DNA of 64,000 nt, from contig OZ010678.1 of the NCBI GenBank assembly GCA_963932185.1, positions 15,619,144 to 15,683,143 on the forward strand. Direction: 5' to 3'. Numbering within the stretch: the stretch's first letter is position 1; each line of letters opens with the position of its first letter. This document shows, in pieces, positions 56,848-64,000 of the stretch. The notes below the pieces were generated by a model that was not told the origin of the DNA, made no database searches, and worked only from the letters and a program-made list of their open reading frames with translations. Made by a program: the position numbers and the translations under genes. This DNA is from Troglohyphantes excavatus (lineage: Eukaryota; Arthropoda; Arachnida; Araneae; Linyphiidae).

Positions 56848-57592
56848 CAGTGGCGGCTCGTCCACTACAGCAAGTACAGCCGGGCTGCACCTAAATTCAT
56901 TAGTGTATTTTAAAACTAAAATCATAAAGATTAGAATTGAAAATGAAATTTATACGGTAGTAAACAAAATCTACGATAAATAGCAAGCCTGTTACCGTAA
57001 TGCACAATTCAGGAGGGAAAAAAAAACTCAATTCAATCAAAACTGCAGCCAAAAAGCGAAGTTCGAAATCGACTGCATCGTAGCAATGGCAACCTCTACA
57101 TAGTATTCTCTACAAGATTCCCCCCCCCCCCCCCATGCTAATGCACTACATTTGTGAAGAAGGTACAGCCGAAATTAATTTTCTTGTTTTAGTTGCACTT
57201 GAGTTTCGATTAGCTGATTGGCTCTTGCGTGAAACGCGGGGATGGGTGGGTGAAACGAGAACTTACGAGAATATCTCCAAATGGAATTTTTTTTCGTGAT
57301 AAATTTACTGTGCTGTTGTTTCAGGTCATAATACTTCTGTTGTTTCGTTATTTAAGTTAATATTAAAATGGACCGATTCGCATGTTTAAAAGAAAGGAGG
57401 ATCGCTTTAATTTTCAAAAAATAAGTAAGTGTTTTTATTTTTTTCGCATGTTATCATTTTGTAAAAATTGAAAGGAAACTTTGATTAGAGTAGTAAATAA
57501 TAAAGAATTCCCGTTCATGTATGGTTTGAGGAAAATAGGGGGATTCACGTGATTTCGGCTGCACTAACATTTTCGACCACGGACCGAAACTG
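56848..57592 (+). mobile_element. hAT element, family B, complete copy (745 bp)
   Basis: Left end CAGTGGCGGCTCGTCC, right end ACGGACCGAAACTG, 8-bp flanks TACTCCAG / TATTCCAG (7 of 8). Internal order as in copies at 10478 and 11979: GTACAGCCGGGCTGCACCTA, ATTAGTGTATTTTAAAACTA, GGCAACCTCTACATAGTAT, TTTTTTTCGCATGTTATC, GATTTCGGCTGCACTAACAT. A C-run lies at 57120-57134. Non-coding. Confidence 0.85.
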
Positions 57593-57783
57593 TATTCCAG
57601 ATAACTGGCACTATGGATTCTCAAGAAATTTAAAAGCTAGCTTTTTTTTTTAATATGTTAAACTGGCAATGTGAGAAAAGAGTAAAAATTTTCACTAAGT
57701 TTCTAAGAAATGAAACAATTAAAAATGGCTACCTACAAGATTCTGTAATCCTCCGTAAGCCTGACAAGTTATGTGAAAATTAA

Positions 57784-58493
57784 GGGGGTCCGATACCCAA
57801 AATTCGCAAAAAAATTCATTTTTTTTTTATATTTAAAAAATAATATTCAAACTTATCTTAATAACTCACAAAAAACTGCTTCAAAAAATTCCTATTACTT
57901 TTTTAGTTATGAATGTTTTAATGATGTGTTCCTATAACATAGTTGTATCATATGTAAACTTTAAAAGCAAATATCTCTGTTCGTGGTTTTGAAATTTAAT
58001 GAACACTAAAAATGCTAAGGCTTTTTTACTATTATACTTAAAATCATAATTTTTGTGTGTATAGCAAGATAAGTATATTTTAAATAGATGTATGCATTCA
58101 GATTTCCTATTTTTACCATAATTTGTTTTTTAAAACCACTTAAAATGGAATTTTATTTTTTTTCGTCAATTTTTTTTCTAAAATTTCTAATATATATATT
58201 TTTTTTAAAGTGATGTATCTGAATCAAAATTTGAATGCATACATCTATTTACATATTATTCAAGATCTTAAATAAAAAAAGTTGCTTCAAAATATTGAAA
58301 AACAAAAAAGAAATAAGAATTTTAAAATTGTTAAAAAATTTACTAAAATTTTAATTTAAAAATAAATGTGCAATTTAAAAAAAAAATTGAGCGTCTTAAA
58401 ATGGTTTTTTATGCATATTTAGAAAGAGAAAAAAAATTGGATTGTACAAGTATAAAAATAAAGAAAAAAATGTCGAAGGTATCGGACCCCCCC
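57784..58493. mobile_element. TTAA-flanked long palindrome element (710 bp)
   Basis: TTAA at 57780-57783 and 58494-58497 flank ends GGGGGTCCGATACC and GGTATCGGACCCCCCC. Inner segments also pair (AAATAGATGTATGCATTC at 58083 with GAATGCATACATCTATTT at 58232), so the arms probably run to a centre near 58150. This is a fold-back-like MITE of a TTAA-inserting class (piggyBac or Kolobok). Confidence 0.8.
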
Positions 58494-58499
58494 TTAATA

Positions 58500-59105
58500 G
58501 GGAAAACACCAACCGTTTAAAAACAAGTTGTTCAATGAAGTTACTGCCGTGATTAATTTTATCTTTATCATCTCAAAAAACAAACTGAAAATAATACCAA
58601 TTACGATTTTTTTATTCTTTTATAAAATGTTTTAATAAAAAGAAGAAGAAAAAAAAAGAACAAGCTAAATGCTTGAAATTCAAATTCAAAGCATTTATTC
58701 TAGCTGCAGACGGTATTTTGATTTCGAGATTAGTATGAATATTAAACGTAATTTTATTTTCGGAATAGATTGTTAGAGAAATTAATGTTTTGTGAATAAC
58801 ATAAATACTTAATTTGTATTTTTTTATGTAAATAGAATGTTAACGGTATTTTTTATGTAAATAGAATATTAACGATATTTTAATTTTTTGTAATTGAATG
58901 TATATATGGGGATATTAAAATACGAAAGAATTAAAAAGGTGTTGGATTCCATTTTCCTTATAAGGCAAGCCCAAAAGTTTAATTTTTCTCTAATAATTTT
59001 TTTTATATTTAAGTTCTATTTCATACATTAATAATTACTGTCACATAAATATTTAATAAAATTTAATAAATTAAATTAATATTAATAATTAAATAATTAA
59101 TTCTA
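58500..59105. other. No recognised feature
   Basis: AT-rich sequence with a small direct repeat (TTTTTATGTAAATAGAAT at about 58818 and 58852). No gene supported. Confidence 0.4.
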
Positions 59106-59109
59106 GCAA

Positions 59110-59280
59110 AAGTGTTTCTACATGCCGAGTGGATTGAAATATTCTTAAAATACAGGACTAGTGTCTCAAACCTAATCCGGCTGATGGAGGGAAATCCCCT
59201 TGGCGAGATAATTGTTCCAGATTTGGCGATATTGATAAGTTTACTATTTCGCAATCGCGTAAAAGGAATGGCTGACTACG
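59110..59280 (+). repeat. Fragment of element Q
   Basis: GGCGAGATAATTGTTCCAGA, TTTGGCGATATTGATAAGTT and ACTATTTCGCAA join the left and right ends of the Q copy at 22300, with the middle deleted. A short family P tip (AATAATCTTTCTAGAAAAAA) follows at 59327-59365. Confidence 0.55.
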
Positions 59281-59377
59281 TTGAGATAATGATTGTTGTA
59301 CTTTTTAGCAGTCAATACTTTTTTTAATAAAATAATCTTTCTAGAAAAAAAAACCCGACTTTAAGTTTTTTTTTTGT

Positions 59378-59797
59378 TAATTAACGTCGCACTAGAGCTG
59401 CACAGTGGGCTATTGGCGACGATTCGGGGTCAATCTCGAAGGAAAGACCCGGGAACACATACACATTCACACACACATTCATACATGCACCTCGTTATTT
59501 TAGAACCATGGTCAGATGACGAGGAAACACCTGAACTGGCACCCAACGCCTTCAATAGACGTCGGGACTTTGGAACCCGATCAGATGTATCGTGCACCAG
59601 TCCCGTATACATGCCAGTATAATTTGTTGGATATTCTGGACAATTTTCTAGTATTTTTGTAGCGAAGCTGGCAACCCTCCGATCGCAAAATCACTACTTT
59701 TTTACTTTTCTATGTCAAGTCCATTGCACGGATTCGAACCACCAATCCTCTGATTAGTAGCTGAACGCCTTACCAACTGAGCAACTGGGGCTCCTAT
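59378..59797 (-). mobile_element. tRNA-derived SINE, head type 2, tail type 1, minus strand
   Basis: The minus-strand head GCCCCAGTTGCTCAGTTGG, with GGTTCGAATCC B box, is different from head type 1. The body and the CACATTCATACATGCACCTC tail are as in 20895. It shows that the same body has two different tRNA-like heads. Confidence 0.88.
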
Positions 59798-59863
59798 CTC
59801 GAAGGAAAGATCCGCTTAATATTAGCTTCACTACAACTTAGATGGCTGTTGAACAGTCTAAGA

Positions 59864-60268
59864 GGTCTCTGTGGCCGAGTGGATTAAGGCGTCAGCTGGA
59901 AATCCAAAGGGTCTCCGGTTCGAACCTTTGCCGGGACTAGACTAAAGAATAGTAAAAAGTAGTGATATTGCGATCGGATGGTAACCAACTTCGCTACCAA
60001 AATATTAGAGTGTCGTCCAGAACATCCACAAAAAATTAACGGCGTGTATACGGGACTGGTGCACGATACATCTGATCGGGGTCCAAAGTCCCGACGTCTA
60101 TAGAAGGCGTTGGGTGCCAGCTGAAGTGTTGTCCTCGTTTATCTGGCCATGGTTAAAAAATACGAGGCATTGTTCCCGGGTCTTTCCTTCGAGATAGGCC
60201 CCGAACCGTCGCCAATAGCCTACTGTGCAGCTCTAGTGCGACGTTCATTAACCAAACCAAACCGTTGA
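59864..60268 (+). mobile_element. tRNA-derived SINE, head type 1
   Basis: Head GTCTCTGTGGCCGAGTGGAT, B box GGTTCGAACC, body, short tail (GCATTGTTCCCGGGTCTTTC), 3' end ACCAAACCAAACC. Closely similar to 30493-30900, including the unusual TTGCCGGGACTAGACTAAA segment, so these two form a subfamily. Confidence 0.88.
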
Positions 60269-60311
60269 GCAGTCTAAGAAAAAAAAAATAACAAATTTCG
60301 TAATAAAAAGC

Positions 60312-60748
60312 GAGCCCCAGTTGCTCAGTTGGTAAGGCGTTCAGCTACTAATCAGAGGATTGGTGGTTCGAATCCGTGCAATGGACTTGACATAGAAAAG
60401 TAAAAAAGTAGTGATTTTGCGATCGGAGGGTTGCCAGCTTCGCTACTAAAATACTAGAAAGTCGTCCAGAATATCCAACAAATTATACTGGCTTGTATAC
60501 GGGACAGGTGCACGATACATCTGATCGGGGTCCAAAGTCCCGACGTCTATTGAAAGCGTAGGGTGCCAGTTCAGGTGTTTCCTCGTCATCTGACCGTGGT
60601 TCTAAAATAACGAGGTGCATGTATGAATGTGTGTGTGAATGTGTATGTTTTCCCGGGTCTTTTCTTCGAGATTGACCCCGAATAATCGCCAATAGCCCAT
60701 TTTGCAGCTCTAGAGCGACGTTAATTAACAAATCCAAACCAAACTGTA
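60312..60748 (+). mobile_element. tRNA-derived SINE, head type 2, tail type 1
   Basis: GCCCCAGTTGCTCAGTTGGT, GGTGGTTCGAATCCGTGC, body, GTGTGTGTGAATGTGTATG and AATCCAAACCAAACTG. It is the near-mirror of 59378-59797; together with 59864-60268 it makes a cluster of three SINEs in 1.4 kb. Confidence 0.88.
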
Positions 60749-60824
60749 ATAAAAATCTTCAGCAATTTAAAACAACTCTGCTGTAAGCGTGAACTTCCCG
60801 GAGAAGGGGAAACAGCTGATGGTA

Positions 60825-60935
60825 CTACAATATAACATTGCGGCATTTGGCGCTTTATCCCATCATCGCCAAACAATTATCGCGCCAAGATGCCTTTCCT
60901 TCATCAGCCGGATTAGGTGGGAGACGCTAGTAAAT
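60825..60935 (+). repeat. Fragment of element Q
   Basis: GGCATTTGGCGCTTTATCCC and CGCCAAACAATTATCGCGCC correspond to the reverse of Q's left motif. Boundaries unclear. Confidence 0.45.
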
Positions 60936-60949
60936 ACAGTTGGGTTTAA

Positions 60950-61735
60950 GCATTGTCTTTTTAACTTTGATACGCAATAAAACTCAAAAGAAATTATAAT
61001 AAGTTATGAAGTTTGTAATAAGTTATGTATGCACAAGCAACATCATAACATTTTATTCTTAAAGCACAAAAAGTTGTTGTTGTTGAAAAAGTTGCACTTG
61101 AACTTTTTTTAAATTATAAATTTAAAAATCAATTTTTTTCATGTATGAAAACACTTTAAAAGTCATGATGATTAATTATAAAAAAACTTGAATAAAGTCA
61201 AATGCTAATTAGCATTTTATATTCCAATTAGCATGTTTTTTCAAACATCAAGTTGTAATTAATCTGGAAGCAAAATTTTTGTTGGAAATTACCCGCAGGA
61301 TCTTTCTTAATGTTATAAACCTCTAAAAAGTCTATAGCATTTAACGTTTTTTTTTAAAAATCTTTTCCCTCGAGAGTCTTTTAAAAACCAACTTTTTTTC
61401 TTCAAATTTTCAACTTTAAAATTCTAATAAAAATGAATTTTTTAACGCATCGTTATGATGAAGGGTCATAGCCTCTCACAGCTAACATAAAGTTGAATTA
61501 GGAAAAAAAAATCTCAATAAATTTAAGCAAACGTTTCAGGGTTACCATATTTGAAATGAAGGGATGTACTGTAAAAATACAATTCTTCAGAAATTGATTG
61601 TAAAGTTTACAAAATATGTTCCCATTGCCAGCGGAGCCTTAGAGTAACCCTTTGTAAATATAAATTTTTTTGGAATATTTATTCAATCTTGGCTGTTTTG
61701 CACATGGATATCAAAAATAGAAAGGCTGCCTATGT
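60950..61735. other. No recognised feature
   Basis: AT-rich sequence before the LINE remnant. It could be the decayed upstream part of the LINE, but no protein similarity is visible. Confidence 0.4.
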
Positions 61736-61740
61736 TTTAA

Positions 61741-62378
61741 GGAGGCAAAAATTAAAAATAGCGATATAGTAAGTGATCTGGGCGTATTAGTAAATGAGTC
61801 ATCAATGTACAGTGGTTATCCAGAAAGCTAATAGAATGTTGGGGTACATCAGGAAAAGTGTTTCATCAAAATCTAAGGATATTATCTTGCCATTGTACAG
61901 AGGTTTGGTAAGGCCACATCTTGAGTATGCTGTACAGTTCTGGTCACCATATCTTAAAACAGACATTGATTTGTTACAAAAAATTCAGCACTGGGCTACT
62001 AAAATGGTCCAAGGGTTTTCAGGCATGAATTATGAAGATAGATTAAGAAATGTGAATATGTATACTCTGTAAGAGAGAAGGGTTAGGGGAGATTTGAATC
62101 AACTGTTCAAATTTATCAGATAATGGGACGTGGAAGGTTTAGATTTCAATATGAGTGATAGAACGAGAGGTCATGGGTTTAAGTTAAACAAATCCCATTT
62201 TAATCGGGAAGGGAGAAAACACTATTTCTATAATAGGGTAATAGACAAATGGCACAGCTTGCCAGTGAATATTGCTAATTGTACAGGAGTAACGGATTTT
62301 AAGAAGTAGTTAGATATTCATTGGAGGATAGTTAAGAGGTACTAGCCGGACCAACCTTGTTGGGCCTTGAGCCTGTTG
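61741..62378 (+). pseudogene. LINE reverse-transcriptase C-terminal remnant (CR1/jockey-group type)
   Basis: Conceptual pieces in order: SDLGVLVNES (61770-61802), frameshift, VIQKANRMLGYIRKSVS, ILPLYRGLVRPHLEYAVQFW, LLQKIQHWATKMVQGFSG, YEDRLRNVNMYTL, stop. Then RRVRGDLNQLFKFI, DRTRGHGFKLNKSHFNREGR, FYNRVIDKWHSLPVNIANC, stop, LDIHWRIVKRY. This is the typical tail after the RT catalytic core in non-LTR elements (SLVRPHLEY, ATK, RRLRGDL, F-NRV-W-LP). At least one frameshift and two or three stops make it dead. The RT catalytic region itself is not present. Confidence 0.85.
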
Positions 62379-63345
62379 GCATATTAACTACCTATACACG
62401 AGTAGACGCATTGGAAAATTTCGAGCCTTCTGATTCGTCGGTTTCACTACGTAGCTGTGACGTCACACTATTTCTCATCCATTATACTTACATTTCAATT
62501 GTTGGTCAAAAACTTCTTTCTTTACTTTTAGCTTTTATTTTTACCGGTCATTTTTCGTCCAAATGTCCGTATTTTCATTTTTATGGAACATTTTTGGTAA
62601 TGGGTTTATTTAAGTAGAATTGCATTACATTTTGTTATTTTATACGAGTGTTATTTTTCTGCTGAGCATTTTCTACCTTTTATTATCTGTATGTATATAT
62701 ATAAAAAAAAAAGAAGAAGAAGAAATTTCCTTATTTATTGAAAAAAATTTAAGAATTTACTTTTACATTTCGATTGCAATTGTGTTTATTTATTAATTAT
62801 TTAGCAATCAATAAACAAACAGATTTATTATCATGAAATCAATTCATTTAACCAATTAAAAAGGAATTTTTTTTTGTCATCCAAGAACAAATAAAAATAG
62901 ATACAAATAATACTAGAATAATATAGATTAATTTCTTACGTATAAAATTAAAGTAAGGAATAGAATTTCAAAATGTTCAAATGTATCGTTATGTGTATTG
63001 TTATGCATTACGTTAACAGATGGCGCCACATAATATTTTGGAATTATGAAGCTAAATTTTTTACATTGCTACGCAGAACAATTAAATTTGGCGAATTCGT
63101 TTCTATCTCATTTGAAAATGAGGATGGAAGTTTATCTTCCGAAAATACGGACATTTGGACGAAAAACGTCAGGTAAAAACAAACAAATAAAAGTAAATAA
63201 AGGAGTTTTCCATCAACAATGCAAATAAAAATATTATGGATGATAAAATAATGTGACGTCACAGCTACGTAGTGAAACCGACGAATCAGAAGGCTCGAAA
63301 TTTTCCAATGCGTCTACTCGTGTATAGGTAGTTAATATGCAGCCG
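62377..63345. mobile_element. Inverted-repeat element (~960 bp), ~200-bp arms, inside the LINE 3' region
   Basis: Left end GCATATTAACTACCTATACA, then ACGAGTAGACGCATTGG, TTCGAGCCTTCTGATTCGTC and AGCTGTGACGTCACA, is mirrored at the right end to GGTAGTTAATATGC with almost no mismatches for about 105 bp. Inner arms (CGTCCAAATGTCCGTATTTT versus AAAATACGGACATTTGGACG) extend pairing to about 200 bp. No coding. Target duplication not resolved, because the termini are themselves palindromic. Confidence 0.85.
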
Positions 63346-63349
63346 GTTG

Positions 63350-63700
63350 TTGGTCGTCAAAATTTGTATTTGTATCATCTGAAAGATAATAAATTGGAGA
63401 ATATTATAGAACAACAAGAAATATTTTGTAATTTTTAGCCGATTTTTGTTTTTCTAGTGTGTATGTACACCTTAAATGGGGCCTTGGGCAAGAGCCCCGT
63501 AGTAAATCAGTCTCTGGCTGCAGTCTCTGTAAAAGTAATTGTAGAGACTGTGCAGAGACTTATTTGTTTTTATCATCGCTTGCCCCACAACTGCGTCAGA
63601 CGGTTGTAGGATTGTTTATTTCTCTTTTCAAAAAATATCCGATAGTGAATAGGGAAAATAATGAAAAACAAGTAAACAAGCATTCGCATTAAAGTTTGGT
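63350..63700. other. No recognised feature
   Basis: Mixed sequence. A frame at 63459-63692 has several cysteines but no recognised family and no splice context I trust. Confidence 0.35.
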
Positions 63701-63703
63701 TTG

Positions 63704-63905
63704 ATTAATTAACGTCGCACTAGAGCTGCACATTAGGCTATTGGCAACGGTTCGGGGCCTGCTCAGGTGTTATACTCGTCATCTGACCATGGTTCAAAAA
63801 TACGAGGCATCGTTCTCGGGTCTTTCCTTCGAGATAGGCCTCGAACCGTCGTCAATAGCCCACTGTGCAGTTCTACTGCGACGTTAATTAACAAAACCAA
63901 ACCTT
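63704..63905. mobile_element. Palindromic pair of SINE 3' ends
   Basis: 63704-63758 is the SINE 3' end in reverse (AATTAACGTCGCACTAGAGC, GGCTATTGGCAACGGTTCGG). 63759-63905 is the same end in forward orientation (GCTCAGGTGTTATACTCGTC to GCGACGTTAATTAACAAAAC). The two form a foldable inverted repeat with a short arm-to-arm spacer. Confidence 0.75.
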
Positions 63906-64000
63906 AGCAAGGTAAACATGGTAGGTTAACAAAATTGGTGCGTTTTCGCACATTTGGCAATTAGTCATTTTCTTTGTCAAGTTTGTTGCTGAACGCCTTT

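Noticed and set aside
59715..59795. Possible tRNA gene (anticodon arm near ACTAATCAG)
   Set aside because: It is the head of a SINE continuing into the shared SINE body; the anticodon arm does not fold properly.

Overview
This is a eukaryotic, animal-type window. It is very AT-rich, has spliceosomal introns, and is almost entirely non-coding and repeat-derived. The only gene I can name is a RAPGEF2/PDZ-GEF (Drosophila Gef26) orthologue on the + strand. Two of its exons, encoding part of the cyclic-nucleotide-binding-like domain, lie at 1-101 and 6013-6232. Three other exon-like blocks (10327-10458, 16065-16171 with a poly(A) signal, 22041-22234) have good splice signals and open frames, but I do not recognise their proteins. 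The transposon mix (tRNA-derived SINEs, hAT, CMC/EnSpm, piggyBac-like and Helitron-like ends, a CR1/jockey-type LINE remnant) and the invertebrate look of the RAPGEF exons suggest an arthropod, possibly a chelicerate. The species is a guess.

Layout. 0-10 kb: RAPGEF exons and introns carrying hAT copies, a 1.36 kb TA-flanked inverted-repeat element with a hAT MITE nested in it, and SINE pieces. 10-18 kb: a candidate exon followed 19 bp later by an old hAT element with a younger MITE inside, an inverted relative, a decayed C2H2 zinc-finger fragment, a terminal exon with poly(A) signal, and a complete hAT element. 18-25.7 kb: palindromic family P, SINEs, a candidate exon, element Q, and MITEs with clean target duplications. 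26.4-28.4 kb: a 180-bp satellite of about 11 units. 29.5-42.7 kb: repeated family-P copies, SINEs, a (TA)n microsatellite, a ~290-bp satellite, a ~580-bp tandem duplication and a Helitron-type 3' end. 42.7-45 kb: a CACTG-type element and a doubly nested hAT. 45.2-53 kb: a ~270-bp satellite split by a 6.4-kb nest of transposons that includes a 4.5-kb CMC/EnSpm element with transposase remnants and an asymmetric subterminal repeat array. 53-64 kb: more Q, CACTG and hAT copies, a duplicated minisatellite block, a TTAA-flanked palindrome, a SINE cluster, LINE reverse-transcriptase remnants cut by a ~960-bp inverted-repeat element, and a palindromic pair of SINE ends.

No operons, CRISPR arrays, convincing functional tRNA or rRNA genes, or bacterial-type systems are visible. 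The genes do not form a pathway. The interest lies in the insertion history, which can be read from 8-bp, TA and TTAA target duplications. I see no evidence for a wholly new molecular system. The strongest novelty candidates are the CMC element with its one-sided 46-bp array, the SINE family with exchangeable heads and tails, and palindromic family P.
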